DNA of 64,000 bases from NCBI GenBank assembly GCA_021324915.1, contig JAJPIC010000022.1:1-64000 (forward strand), in the 5' to 3' direction. The translations under genes were made by a program, and so were the position numbers. This document shows, piece by piece, positions 16,171 to 25,276 of the stretch. This DNA comes from Beijerinckiaceae bacterium. Lineage in GTDB: Bacteria; Pseudomonadota; Alphaproteobacteria; Rhizobiales; Beijerinckiaceae. The notes beneath the pieces were generated by a model that did no database searches, was not told the origin of the DNA, and saw only the letters and a list, made by a program, of their open reading frames with translations. Position 1 is the first letter of the stretch, and every line of letters begins with the position of its first letter.

Positions 16171-17125
16171 CGAGCAATTCCTGCGAAATTCTTCCGGCGC
16201 GGAACGTCTCGCCGCTCTCGACCGCCGTGACCAGAACTTCGGCAGGGCTGAACAAGCTCGGATCGATCTTGTAGAAATCGCCCTTGAAGGCTTTGAAAAT
16301 CTCGGCGAAGGGCCGGCCGTAATCGCGCGACGTGGTGGAGGGCAGCGCTTTGGCGAGTTCCTGTGCCTCCGGAGCCGGGCCGGTAACAAAGAGATGCACG
16401 ATGCCGCCATAGATGATGGCATCGTTGGTGCGGCCCATGGCGGTGACGAAATCGGGATGCGGCGGCGAAAGGGGCGCCGTCGCAACGCCGTCGATGATGC
16501 GCGCCAGCGGGAATTTCAATTCATGTACCTTGTGCAAGGCGACTTCGAGCACGCGCGCGACGACTTGCACATTCCCCGCGAGGCTGCGGGTCGGCGCATA
16601 AAGAAAGGTGAGGCGTTCGGGCGCCACGCCGCAATCCTGCGCGACCTTGTCGACGACCTCCGGCGGCGGCGGCCTGTCGCCTTCGAGCACGAGGGTCGCG
16701 CGGTCCGCTTTGTCGCGATAGGTGAGATCCTGAAAGAGCGGCTCTTTCAGCGCCAGGACGCGCCCGGGTCCGGAGCCGAGCGCGAAAAAGGCGCCTTTGC
16801 CTTCGCCGTGCGACAATGCCCAGCCCGCATACTGGCTCGCAAGGCAGGCGATGACCGGATCGCTCGAGCGCACGGTGAGATGGAAAGGCCATTTGGGCGT
16901 CGCCGAGAAGGGTGCGAGCGTTACGTGGCCGAGGCCGCCCATACAGATTTCGGCAAGCAAAATTCCAACATCGAGCCCGCCGATCGTCTTCGCGCCAGCG
17001 TCGATCAAAGTTTCGCCGCGCGGACCTTTGCTCGCGACGACACGCAGCTGACCGGCATTTGCCAGAACCCGGTCGACCAGCTCACCCGCCCGTTGATTGA
17101 CGCTGATCTTGTTTTCCTCGGTCAT
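16154..17125 (-). CDS. mch: Methenyl-H4MPT cyclohydrolase
   Basis: Mch interconverts methenyl-H4MPT and 5-formyl-H4MPT, between MtdB and the Fhc complex. The 323-residue protein matches the family over its full length: GETLIDAGAKTIGGLDVGI, ICMGGLGHV, VRSSDPVIACLASQYAGW, FALGSGPGRVLALKEPLF and DGVATAPLSPPHPDFVTAMGRTND. It has no signal peptide and acts in the cytoplasm. Start ATG at 17125 overlaps the stop of the upstream ATP-grasp gene by four bases, and the end overlaps the MptN-like gene, so the operon is tightly coupled. Confidence 0.96.
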   Translation of the reverse strand: MTEENKISVNQRAGELVDRVLANAGQLRVVASKGPRGETLIDAGAKTIGGLDVGILLAEICMGGLGHVTLAPFSATPKWPFHLTVRSSDPVIACLASQYAGWALSHGEGKGAFFALGSGPGRVLALKEPLFQDLTYRDKADRATLVLEGDRPPPPEVVDKVAQDCGVAPERLTFLYAPTRSLAGNVQVVARVLEVALHKVHELKFPLARIIDGVATAPLSPPHPDFVTAMGRTNDAIIYGGIVHLFVTGPAPEAQELAKALPSTTSRDYGRPFAEIFKAFKGDFYKIDPSLFSPAEVLVTAVESGETFRAGRISQELLDASFG

Positions 17126-18255
17126 GCCGCACTTTCCTCGCTACGCAACGTGATGGGGCCAAGCTCGATCAATCGACTGCGGAGCGCCGCAAGCCGCTCA
17201 GCGACAATGGCCTGCGCCGCTCGAGGTTCCTTGGCCTCGGCGAAGATCGTGCAGACGGGGTCGCCTTGCGCGAGCCGCGTCTGCGGTCTTTGCCGGTCCA
17301 AGCACCAGTCCGGCCAGTCGAGCGCCGGCACGGACGGAAGATCGCAAGGCGCATAGGCGATTGCCGTTGCGCAAGCTGTCGTAAAGATCAAGGGCGCGCT
17401 CGGCAAGTGGCCGCGGCAGGATTCGAGATGTGCGGCGAATAGATCGGGATGAGCGAATATGTCGAGGGTCGCCCCGGGACGCGGATTGATTTCGAGCAAA
17501 TGGTATGCGTCCGCTGCCACGAGGAAATCGGCGCTGTTGAGGCCAACGAGCCCCAAGCCCGTCGCGAGCCGTTCCGCGGCACATGAGATCTCGCGTGTCG
17601 ATGCATCATCGAGCAGAGCGGGACGCACCGCGCCGCCATAGCGGAAAGGCAGATCCTCGCTCGGCGCTGTCCATTGCCGGCTCGTTCCGAGAATTTGCGC
17701 GCGATGTCCGTCGGCAATGAACAGAACCGAAATGGGCGTGCCCTCGACGCGGCGCTGATAATATTCGCCGGGCCGTCTTGCCCGCGCGAAGGCGATATGC
17801 AGCCCGCCGCCGCCGCCCTGCCGCTTGATGAGCCAGTGGTCGGGATCGGCAGGCGGATCGAACCTGATCTCGGGATGGGGCACGCCAAGGTCGTGGCAGA
17901 GGCGGGCCAACATGCGCGGATCTTTCGCCCGTGCGACCACCTCAGCGCGATTGCCGAAAATCGGGAAACGGCGCGAGAGCGCGTCGATGATCTCGGTCCG
18001 ATCCTCGAATCCGCTGCCATAGACGAGGCCGATCGGATCTTCCGCGTCAGCGAGCTGTCGAACCCGAGAAACGAGAGCGGAGACCTCGAAACCGGCCTCC
18101 ATATCGCCAGCAACGACATTGGCGGCAGCGAGCGCACGCGTATCGAGGTCGCCGAAAAGATCGGCGACGAGCGGACGATAGTGACTGCGCCGCGCCGCGG
18201 CCGCCAAAGCGCGGCCCGACGCAGCGGCGATGAGAATTGTTTTAGACGAGCTCAC
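17122..18255 (-). CDS. ATP-grasp domain protein of the H4MPT locus
   Basis: A 377-residue ATP-grasp protein. An N-terminal pre-ATP-grasp domain (about 1-100, with a Rossmann-like LIAAASGRALAAAARRSHY) is followed by the ATP-binding lobe (HWLIKRQGGGGGLHIAFA near 140-160), and the C-terminal lobe with GLNSADFLVAADAYHLLEIN and NPRPGATLDIF, which supply the metal-binding Glu and Asn. Orthologues lie between mtdB and mch in several methylotrophs; the reaction is unproven, with cofactor ligation the likely class. It overlaps mtdB by 14 bases and mch by four. Confidence 0.8.
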   Translation of the reverse strand: MSSSKTILIAAASGRALAAAARRSHYRPLVADLFGDLDTRALAAANVVAGDMEAGFEVSALVSRVRQLADAEDPIGLVYGSGFEDRTEIIDALSRRFPIFGNRAEVVARAKDPRMLARLCHDLGVPHPEIRFDPPADPDHWLIKRQGGGGGLHIAFARARRPGEYYQRRVEGTPISVLFIADGHRAQILGTSRQWTAPSEDLPFRYGGAVRPALLDDASTREISCAAERLATGLGLVGLNSADFLVAADAYHLLEINPRPGATLDIFAHPDLFAAHLESCRGHLPSAPLIFTTACATAIAYAPCDLPSVPALDWPDWCLDRQRPQTRLAQGDPVCTIFAEAKEPRAAQAIVAERLAALRSRLIELGPITLRSEESAA

Positions 18256-19129
18256 GCGCGAGCTTGAAGGCGTCGCGGAAGTCGAGGCAGAGCGCGTGCT
18301 CGGACGTCGCCATCTTCTTGAAGAGCTGCGATTCGGTCTGATATTTCACATTGCCGATGGCAAGCGCGCCGATGCCCAGCGCACCGCCCGGCAATTCCTT
18401 CCCATTGTCGTGCAGGTCAACGCCTTCGACGCCGAGCGGGGGCACCGCGTTGACATCGGCGCAGACGAGAAGGTTCGTCGCCTTCTTGATGGCTTCGGAG
18501 GAGAGGATCTGCACGCCGGCGCGCCCGGCGCAGAGGGCAATTTCGGAAGCCTCGAGGGCGGACTGCACTTTCTCGGGCGTGCTGGCATCGACGAAATCGA
18601 CCTCGACGCCGAAACGCTTTTTGATTTCGCCGGCGCCCTTTTCGACGCGCGCCGCACCGTCATGGCCGGCAAGCGTCACTTTCGCGCCTTCGAGCGCCGC
18701 GATCACAGCCGACGAAAAGCCGACGACGCCGGTTGCGCCATAAATCACGACTTTCGTTCCGGAGAGGTTGCGATGTTTCTTCTCCTTCAAGACCTTTTCC
18801 ACGCAGGCGACCATGGCGGCGGCGGTCGTGAAAGAACCGGCCGGATCGGCGAAGATCGAAATTTCGAAAGGTTTCAGCAGAGCGGAGCGCGCCCGGTCGA
18901 TCATGTCGAGCGCGAGAATGGCATCCTTGCCGCCTATGAAGATGGCGGTGCGCACGGCATCGCGCGGCGAGCGCGAGAACATCGCGTCCTGGACGAGCGG
19001 CATGACGTCGTCGAGCACGACGTTGATATAAGGCGTCACCGAATCATAGCCGGCATCGAGCGCCATATTGACGTCGAACGGGCTCATGTGTTTCAGCGGG
19101 CTCAGCATATGCAATATGAGTTTTGCCAT
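18242..19129 (-). CDS. mtdB: NAD(P)-dependent methylene-H4MPT dehydrogenase MtdB
   Basis: MtdB oxidises methylene-H4MPT to methenyl-H4MPT with NAD or NADP. The 295-residue protein begins MAKLILHMLSPLKHMSPFDVNMALDAGYD, typical of the family (shown here as its first blocks MAKLILHMLSPLKH and SPFDVNMALDAGYD), and carries the nucleotide-binding VVIYGATGVVGFSSAV near 130-145 and AGRAGVQILSS. Length equals known MtdB. It could in principle be MtdA, but synteny with mch and mptG-like genes supports MtdB. The ATG overlaps the previous stop by one base; the last 14 bases overlap the next gene. Confidence 0.93.
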   Translation of the reverse strand: MAKLILHMLSPLKHMSPFDVNMALDAGYDSVTPYINVVLDDVMPLVQDAMFSRSPRDAVRTAIFIGGKDAILALDMIDRARSALLKPFEISIFADPAGSFTTAAAMVACVEKVLKEKKHRNLSGTKVVIYGATGVVGFSSAVIAALEGAKVTLAGHDGAARVEKGAGEIKKRFGVEVDFVDASTPEKVQSALEASEIALCAGRAGVQILSSEAIKKATNLLVCADVNAVPPLGVEGVDLHDNGKELPGGALGIGALAIGNVKYQTESQLFKKMATSEHALCLDFRDAFKLARELV

Positions 19130-20130
19130 TATTTTCGTTCCCGTCGCTGGACTTCAGCGCCGATCTTCTCGATCCGAGCGCCGTGATTGATCGCCCTGCA
19201 GATTAGCATGGCCGGATTTGCTTGCCCGCTATTTTCCTGCGCGAGCCTTTCTTCCTGAACGGCATGCACGAGTCTCTGCGCTTCATCGTCGCTGGCGGCG
19301 AAGGCAAATCCGGTAGGCCCCCAGGATGTCTGGCCGATTCCCTTCGCGCCGTACTCTTCGAGGCGCCCCATGATGGCGGCGACGCTGGGGCTCGAATAGC
19401 GCGCGCCCCCTTGGGCCGGGGCGAAATAACTGCCGAGAATTGTCTGGACATGGCTGATCGCCGCGCCGAACTCGGCAAGATCGCGTTCGACGAGCGCCGG
19501 CAGAGCCTGCATGAGAATTCTGCGGCAAACATCGGCCGCAGCTTCGGCGGGAAATTGCGGCAAGGTGGCAAAAGCTTCGCGCTCGCGCGCCCCATGCACG
19601 CCCTTCAATGCCCGGTCGATCACGAGAATGATTCGCCAGTCCTCCGGAAAATGCATGCGACAGAGAATTGGCGGCAAGCTCTTGCCCGTGCCATGCCCGC
19701 CGTCAACGACGAGGCCGCCGGTCGAAAAGAGTGCGGCGCCGATTCCTGAGCGCAGGCCGCGCTGCAGAAAGAGCGCGTCATTCGCAAAATCGGCGGGCAG
19801 ATCCTCGAGCCGACGCAACCCTGCGGCAACCGCCAGAGCGAGCTGGGTGCCGGAACCAAGGCCGATATGGGCGGGAATCGCCTCTTCGATCGTCACCGCA
19901 TAGGACGAGGCGAGCCCGAGATGCGCGGAGAGAGCGGAAAGATGCCCGGCCACTCTTTCGCGCTCCGGCCCCTCGACATCCATCTTCTCGGCGCGCCTGA
20001 TCGTAAGCGCCGTCACCGGATGATCGATTGCGAGCCCGAGACTGCCGAATCGACGCCCGATGCCGCCGTTGAGATCGAGAAAACCCAAGTGAAGGCGCGC
20101 CGCCGCTTTCACCTTGACGCACGCTTGCAT
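19129..20130 (-). CDS. Beta-ribofuranosylaminobenzene 5'-phosphate synthase-like protein (MptG family, GHMP fold)
   Basis: A 333-residue GHMP-kinase-fold protein. RLHLGFLDLNGGIGRRFGSLG at the N-terminus is typical of MptG (key residues HLGFLDL), and IPAHIGLGSGTQLALAVA is the GHMP phosphate loop; GIGQTSWGPTGFAF is the C-terminal motif. MptG couples 4-aminobenzoate with PRPP, the first committed step of H4MPT synthesis, despite its kinase-like fold. It is the first gene of the leftward operon; the 212-base gap to the divergent pterin dehydratase gene should hold both promoters. Confidence 0.88.
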   Translation of the reverse strand: MQACVKVKAAARLHLGFLDLNGGIGRRFGSLGLAIDHPVTALTIRRAEKMDVEGPERERVAGHLSALSAHLGLASSYAVTIEEAIPAHIGLGSGTQLALAVAAGLRRLEDLPADFANDALFLQRGLRSGIGAALFSTGGLVVDGGHGTGKSLPPILCRMHFPEDWRIILVIDRALKGVHGAREREAFATLPQFPAEAAADVCRRILMQALPALVERDLAEFGAAISHVQTILGSYFAPAQGGARYSSPSVAAIMGRLEEYGAKGIGQTSWGPTGFAFAASDDEAQRLVHAVQEERLAQENSGQANPAMLICRAINHGARIEKIGAEVQRRERK

Positions 20131-20342
20131 TTGTCACCGGCGCGTTAGAGGTTTGCGTATATTGATGAATCTGCGAAAACCGGATCCGCCTCGCCTTATG
20201 TTTCCTATTTAGCGCGGTTTGGCCGCAAGCGGAACGGCGCCCGTGCGATCGCGGGCTTTGCATCGGATGGCCGGTTCATGTTCGAGACTGGACCGAAATC
20301 CCCTATGTTGTCATACTGCGATGAGAACGCGTGAGAGCTCCG

Positions 20343-20726
20343 ATGAATGCAGCGAAGCGAGAGCAGACTTATGACGAAGCCGAGGTCAAGGCACGGCTTG
20401 AGCGCGAATTGCCGCATTGGCGTTACGAAGACGGCTGGATACGCCGGACCTATCGCACGCACAGCTGGAAAAGCACGCTCATGGTGATCAACACGGTCGG
20501 CCATCTGGCCGAAGCGGCCTGGCATCACCCGGATCTGACGGCCTCCTATGCGTGGGTCGAAGTCAGGCTGATGAACCATGCCGCCAAGGGCATCACCAAC
20601 AAGGACTTCGAACTGGCGAAGAAGATCGAAGAGGTCATAGCCTGGCAGCCGGGCAAAGAAGGAGGTGCGCTCGAGGGAACGCCCGCCGAGGATCAGCGCT
20701 TCGCTTACATCAAATACGACAAATAG
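20343..20726 (+). CDS. Pterin-4a-carbinolamine dehydratase-like protein
   Basis: A 127-residue protein (123 if GTG 20331 is not used; I take ATG 20343) of the PCD/DCoH family. Features are the N-terminal RELPHWRYEDGWIRRTY, LMVINTVGHLAEAAWHHPDL with the two adjacent histidines and the later histidine in MNHAAKGITNKDFELAKKI; together these are the dehydratase active-site residues. True PCD recycles tetrahydrobiopterin with phenylalanine hydroxylase; none is present here. Placed 31 bases before fhcB, it is probably part of the fhc operon and may act in H4MPT metabolism. The C-terminal tail after residue 100 is longer than usual. Confidence 0.85.
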   Translation: MNAAKREQTYDEAEVKARLERELPHWRYEDGWIRRTYRTHSWKSTLMVINTVGHLAEAAWHHPDLTASYAWVEVRLMNHAAKGITNKDFELAKKIEEVIAWQPGKEGGALEGTPAEDQRFAYIKYDK

Positions 20727-20757
20727 GTGGCTCGCCGCAGCGACGGAGCAAGATTAC

Positions 20758-21852
20758 ATGAAAGCATTCGTTGAAGGCGCGGAGGTCTCCCTCGAGACGG
20801 CCGCCGCAGCGGCCGCGCGTGTGCTCGAACAAGCGCGTCAGCCGGTGATAGCCGGACTTGCCACCGATTCCGCGGGCGCACGGGCCGCAATCTTGCTCGC
20901 CGAGAGATTGCACGGCGCCTATGACCATATGGCAAGCGATATTCTGCTCCGCGACATCGACGTCCTGCGCCAGGCGGGGCGTCTCCTGACGACACCGAAC
21001 GACGTGCGCCTGCGCGCCGATTGCCTCTTATTGATCGGCCCGAAATTGCTCAACATCTGGCCGGGCTTGGCGGATCGCCTCGCGCTTGCCGCTTCGCCCC
21101 GTTTGAGCGAGGCGAAAGCGCGCAAGATCTTTTGGCTTGGCCCGGGTCGCGGCGAGGCTGCGGAAATCGGCGCGGCCGAAATTACCGCGACTCCTGCCGC
21201 TCTGCCCCTGGCGCTCGCGGGACTGCGCGCCGCCGTTCTTGAACGCAGGATCCGCATCAACGGCGCGCTGGCGCAGAAATTGACCGAGCTTGCCGAGACG
21301 CTGCGCGCAGCGCATTTCGGCGCGATCCTCTGGTCGGCCGAATCCATCGACCGTCTGGCGATCGAAATGGTGCAGGGCCTTGCCACCGATCTCAACCAGA
21401 AAACGCGTTTCACCACGCTTCCGCTGGACTCGGGCAAGAATGTTTCCGGCGTGGTGCAGACTTCAGGCTGGATGACCGGCTTTCCGGTGCGCACCGGCTT
21501 TGGGCGCGGCTACCCCGAACATGATACGTGGCGCTTCAATGCCACGCGTATGATCGAATCGGACGAGGCCGATGCCGCCCTCTGGATCTCGGCCTATGGC
21601 GACGAGGCGCCGCAATGGAAGCGCCAGGTTCCTATGATTGCTTTGGCGCGGCCGCAGACCCGCTTTCCCTATGCGCCGCGGGTGCGCTTCGAAGTGGGTG
21701 CGCCTGGCCAAGACCATGACGCCGTCGAATACGCGCGCGACATCGCGACCTTTACGCTCGCCCGCGCGAGCGCGCCGAGCGATGCGCCGCGCGTCGCCGA
21801 CATTCTTGCGCTCATCGAACAGAATCTGACGAAAGGATACGAGGCATGTTGA
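20758..21852 (+). CDS. fhcB: Formyltransferase/hydrolase complex subunit B (FhcB)
   Basis: A 364-residue relative of formylmethanofuran dehydrogenase subunit B. It keeps the general molybdopterin-oxidoreductase-like fold (HGAYDHMASDIL, LDSGKNVSGVVQTSGWMTGFPV, HDTWRFNATRMIESDEADAALWIS) but I find no CxxCxxxC iron-sulfur motif near the N-terminus and no Cys/Sec ligand for molybdenum or tungsten. This agrees with the known bacterial Fhc complex, which hydrolyses formyl-methylofuran instead of reducing CO2. ATG at 20758 has GGAG ten bases upstream. Its end overlaps fhcA by seven bases. Confidence 0.92.
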   Translation: MKAFVEGAEVSLETAAAAAARVLEQARQPVIAGLATDSAGARAAILLAERLHGAYDHMASDILLRDIDVLRQAGRLLTTPNDVRLRADCLLLIGPKLLNIWPGLADRLALAASPRLSEAKARKIFWLGPGRGEAAEIGAAEITATPAALPLALAGLRAAVLERRIRINGALAQKLTELAETLRAAHFGAILWSAESIDRLAIEMVQGLATDLNQKTRFTTLPLDSGKNVSGVVQTSGWMTGFPVRTGFGRGYPEHDTWRFNATRMIESDEADAALWISAYGDEAPQWKRQVPMIALARPQTRFPYAPRVRFEVGAPGQDHDAVEYARDIATFTLARASAPSDAPRVADILALIEQNLTKGYEAC

Positions 21853-23483
21853 TACGCCTTGCCGGCGGCCGCGTCGTCGATCCCGCCAACGGGCGAGACG
21901 GCGTCGGCGACATCTGGATCAGGGGCGATCGGATCGTCGCGCCGGCCGAAGGCGAAATTCCGGATGCCGTCTATGACGTCTCCGGCAAGATCGTCATGGC
22001 GGGCGCAATCGAGATTCATTCGCATATCGCGAGCGGAACCGTGAATACCGCCCGCCTGCTTCTGCCGGAAAATCACCGGGCGCATCGCCCGCGGCCGGAA
22101 GAGACGCCGCTTGCGACCGCCGGCTGGTCGACTTTCGAGACAGGCTGCCGGTATGCGATGATGGGCTTTACGACGCTGGTCGAGCCCGCCGTTCCGCCCC
22201 ATTACGCGCTTCATTCGCATCTCGAGCTTGCCGACATTCCGATCGTCGACAAGGCCAACCTGATGGCGCTCGGCGATGACGATTACCTTCTCTCGCTTTT
22301 GCAGAAAGGCGCGAGCGGGACGCAGATTGCCGATTATGTCGGCGCCATGCTCGCGGCCTCGAAGGCCCTTGGCGTCAAATCGATCAATCCGGGCGGCTCC
22401 ATCGCCTTTCAGAACAATGTCCGCACCTTCGACTATGACGACGTCGTGCCGGAATATGGGGTCACGTCGCGCCGCATTGTCGAGGCCCTGCAGCAAGCGG
22501 TCGTCGATCTCGGCATTCCGCATCCCCTGCATCTCCACATCAATAATCTCGGCGTCGCCGGCAATGTCGAGACGGCGCTCAAGGTAATCGGCTCCGCCGG
22601 CAACAAGCCGCTGCATCTCGCCCATCTCCAGTTCTATTCCTACGGCAAGGAAGGCAAACGCGGCTTCTCCTCGGCAGCCGCGCAACTCGCAGAGGCGGTG
22701 AATGCGGCCCCGAGCGCGCTCACCATTGACGTCGGCCAGGTGATGTTCCGCCAGACGGTGACCATCTCGCTCGACGTCATCCGCCAATTCGCTGCGGTTC
22801 CTATGGCGAAGCCGCGCAAATCCGTGATCTTCGATGGCGAGATAAACGGATCGGGCGTCGTCCCATACCTCTACAAATCGGACAATTATTACAACGCAGT
22901 GCAATGGGCGGCGGGGCTCGAACTCTTTCTGCTCATCAAGGATCCGATGCGTGTCTTCTTCACGACGGATCATCCGAACGGAGCGCCCTATACGACCTAT
23001 CCCGATCTTTTCGCTTTGCTCCTGAGCCGCGACGCGCGGGCGCGCTGGCTCGCCGATCTGCCGAAAGAAGCGGTCGAGATGACGACGCTTCCTTCGATCG
23101 AGCGCGAATATTCGCTGAGCGAAATCGCGACCATGACGCGGGTAGCCCCGGCCAAATTGCTCGGCCTCAAGGACCGCGGACATTTGAGCCCCGGCGCTCT
23201 CGCCGATGTCGCCGTCTACAACGACGACCCCGACCGCGCGCAGATGTTCAGGTTCGCCCATCTCGTCTTCAAGGATGGCGACCTCGTGGTGCGCGATGGG
23301 CGCGTTACGCATTATCGCTATGGCCGCACCCTGGCCGTGCAGCCGAGCTATGATGCCGCTACCGATCGACGGCTCGCCAAATATTACGACGATCTCTACG
23401 GCCTCTCGCGTGACATGTTCAAAGTGCCGGCAGATGCGATCGCGCGCGACTATAGGTTCGAGGAGGTCGCATGCGGACAATAA
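21846..23483 (+). CDS. fhcA: Formyltransferase/hydrolase complex subunit A (FhcA), zinc-dependent amidohydrolase
   Basis: The hydrolase of the complex: it splits formyl-methylofuran into formate and methylofuran at a dinuclear zinc site. The 545-residue protein has the amidohydrolase signature EIHSHIAS (His58, His60), Lys178 in GVKSINPGG at the position of the carboxylated lysine of archaeal FwdA, His229/His231 in LHLHINN and Asp375 in FTTDHPNG. The beta-sandwich end (GDLVVRDGRV) is complete. It overlaps fhcB by seven and fhcD by thirteen bases. Confidence 0.96.
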   Translation: MLIRLAGGRVVDPANGRDGVGDIWIRGDRIVAPAEGEIPDAVYDVSGKIVMAGAIEIHSHIASGTVNTARLLLPENHRAHRPRPEETPLATAGWSTFETGCRYAMMGFTTLVEPAVPPHYALHSHLELADIPIVDKANLMALGDDDYLLSLLQKGASGTQIADYVGAMLAASKALGVKSINPGGSIAFQNNVRTFDYDDVVPEYGVTSRRIVEALQQAVVDLGIPHPLHLHINNLGVAGNVETALKVIGSAGNKPLHLAHLQFYSYGKEGKRGFSSAAAQLAEAVNAAPSALTIDVGQVMFRQTVTISLDVIRQFAAVPMAKPRKSVIFDGEINGSGVVPYLYKSDNYYNAVQWAAGLELFLLIKDPMRVFFTTDHPNGAPYTTYPDLFALLLSRDARARWLADLPKEAVEMTTLPSIEREYSLSEIATMTRVAPAKLLGLKDRGHLSPGALADVAVYNDDPDRAQMFRFAHLVFKDGDLVVRDGRVTHYRYGRTLAVQPSYDAATDRRLAKYYDDLYGLSRDMFKVPADAIARDYRFEEVACGQ

Positions 23484-24379
23484 CCAGGAACGGCGTGCGC
23501 ATCGACGAGACCTTTGCCGAAGCCTTTCCGATGCGCGGGACGGCGCTCATCGTCACCGCGCCGAGCAAGCGCTGGGCGCGGCAGGCGGCCGTCACCATGA
23601 CGGGCTTTGCCACCTCGGTCATCGGCTGCGGTGTCGAGGCGGGCATCGACTCTGAGGTCGAGGCGCGCGAGACGCCGGACGGACGCCCCGGCGTGCGCGT
23701 TTTGATCTTCGCCATGTCGAGCAATGATCTGCAGACGCAGCTCACCAATCGCGTCGGCCAATGCGTGTTGACCTCGCCGGGCTCGGCCTGTTTCGCCGAT
23801 CTTACGGCCGAGGACACCCTGAAGATCGGCGATCTCCTGCGCTATTTCGGCGACGGCTGGCAGATTTCGAAGAAGTTCGGCGGCCGGCACTTCTGGCGCA
23901 TTCCGGTTATGGACGGCGAATTCCTCTGCGAAGCCGCGACCGGCTTGACCAAGGCCGCCGTCGGCGGCGGCAATCTGCTCATTTGCGGCGCCGACTACGA
24001 CCATACGCTGCGTGCGGCCGAAGCCGCTGTCGATGCGATGAACCAAGTGCGCGACGCGATCATGCCCTTCCCCGGCGGCATCGTGCGCTCCGGCTCGAAG
24101 GTCGGCTCGAAGTACAAGGCCCTCCACGCTTCGACCAACGACGCGTTCTGCCCGACCTTGCGCGGGGCGGTTAAAACCGAGCTCGACGACGACATCGGCT
24201 GCGTGCTCGAAATCGTCATCGACGGGCTGACCGAAGCGGCCGTCGCGGACGCCATGCGTGCAGGGCTCGCGGCGATCATCAAGCTCGGTCCGCGCAACGG
24301 CGCACGGCGCGTCAGCGCCGGCAATTACGGCGGCAAGCTCGGGCCCTTCCATTTCCATCTGAAAGATCTCCTGCCGTGA
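23471..24379 (+). CDS. fhcD: Formylmethanofuran:H4MPT formyltransferase subunit (FhcD)
   Basis: FhcD moves the formyl group from formyl-H4MPT to methylofuran inside the Fhc complex. The 302-residue protein is full length compared with archaeal Ftr: EAFPMRGTALIVTA near the N-terminus, GVEAGIDSEVEARETPDGRPG, PRNGARRVSAGNYGGKLG at the C-terminus. The start ATG lies thirteen bases inside fhcA, and the stop overlaps the GTG start of fhcC, so the four subunits are made from one coupled transcript. Confidence 0.96.
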   Translation: MRTITRNGVRIDETFAEAFPMRGTALIVTAPSKRWARQAAVTMTGFATSVIGCGVEAGIDSEVEARETPDGRPGVRVLIFAMSSNDLQTQLTNRVGQCVLTSPGSACFADLTAEDTLKIGDLLRYFGDGWQISKKFGGRHFWRIPVMDGEFLCEAATGLTKAAVGGGNLLICGADYDHTLRAAEAAVDAMNQVRDAIMPFPGGIVRSGSKVGSKYKALHASTNDAFCPTLRGAVKTELDDDIGCVLEIVIDGLTEAAVADAMRAGLAAIIKLGPRNGARRVSAGNYGGKLGPFHFHLKDLLP

Positions 24380-25182
24380 ACCCGCTCGTTTTCACCCTCA
24401 AAGTCACTCCGCCTCAGCGGCTCGACCTCTCGGGCCTTCTGCCGCATCTGCTCAACGGCAAGAGCAGCAAGGACATTGCCGCGCTAGAGATCGGCACGAC
24501 GCGCGAGAAAGTCACGGTCGGCGATCTCTTCCGGATTCGCAGCGGATCTGCCGACGAAATCCGGTTCGAGACCGGCTCGGAACGGTTCGACGGGATTGGG
24601 CAGGGCCTGCAGGGAGGCCGCATTACGGTCGCCGGCGACGTCGGGATCAATGCCGGCCGCCGGATGACCGGCGGCGAACTCATCATTTCCGGCCACGCCG
24701 GGCCCTATGCGGGGTCCGGGATGGCCGGCGGCCGGCTCGAAATCCTGGGCGATGCCGGCGATTTCCTGGGCGGCCCACGCGAAGGCGAGGTGAATGGCAT
24801 GAGCGGGGGCTTGCTCCTGGTGCGGGGGACGGCCGGCCAACGCGCCGGCGATAGGCTGCGCCGGGGTACGATTCTCATCGAGGGCGACGCCGGCGATTGG
24901 GTCGGCAGCCGGCTCATTGCCGGAACTTTGGTCGTCCTCGGCCACGTGGGCGCGAACCCCGGCTATCTGATGCGACGCGGCACGATCATGCTCGCCAAGC
25001 CTCCCACGCTTACGCCGACCTTTATCGACTGCGGTCATTTCAGCTCGGCGTTTGCCGCCGTCTTCGGCCGCTTTCTGCTTGCCGAAAGCCGCGGCGCGGC
25101 GCGGCTTTTGCGCGCCCCCTTGCGCCGCTTTGCCGGCGATATGGCGGTGCTCGGCAAAGGCGAGATCTTCGTGCCCGCGTGA
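24376..25182 (+). CDS. fhcC: Formyltransferase/hydrolase complex subunit C (FhcC)
   Basis: A 268-residue right-handed beta-helix protein of the FwdC/GltB C-terminal type. The repeated GG-(V/I)-x-(I/V)-x-G-D-(A/V)-G-x pattern is plain from residue 75 to 205 (GGRITVAGDVGINAG, GGELIISGHAGPYAG, GGRLEILGDAGDFLG and so on). It is a structural partner that holds FhcA and the methylofuran polyglutamate arm. The start is GTG at 24376, overlapping the fhcD stop (GTGA). Last gene of the fhc run. Confidence 0.94.
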   Translation: MNPLVFTLKVTPPQRLDLSGLLPHLLNGKSSKDIAALEIGTTREKVTVGDLFRIRSGSADEIRFETGSERFDGIGQGLQGGRITVAGDVGINAGRRMTGGELIISGHAGPYAGSGMAGGRLEILGDAGDFLGGPREGEVNGMSGGLLLVRGTAGQRAGDRLRRGTILIEGDAGDWVGSRLIAGTLVVLGHVGANPGYLMRRGTIMLAKPPTLTPTFIDCGHFSSAFAAVFGRFLLAESRGAARLLRAPLRRFAGDMAVLGKGEIFVPA

Positions 25183-25276
25183 GGGCGATCCGAAATGGGC
25201 GACGGCGATCCGATCGGGATTGGTCTTCGCGCCGCGTTCGTCTAGGTTAAGAAAAGCTTTAGCCAGGAGTAGGCGC

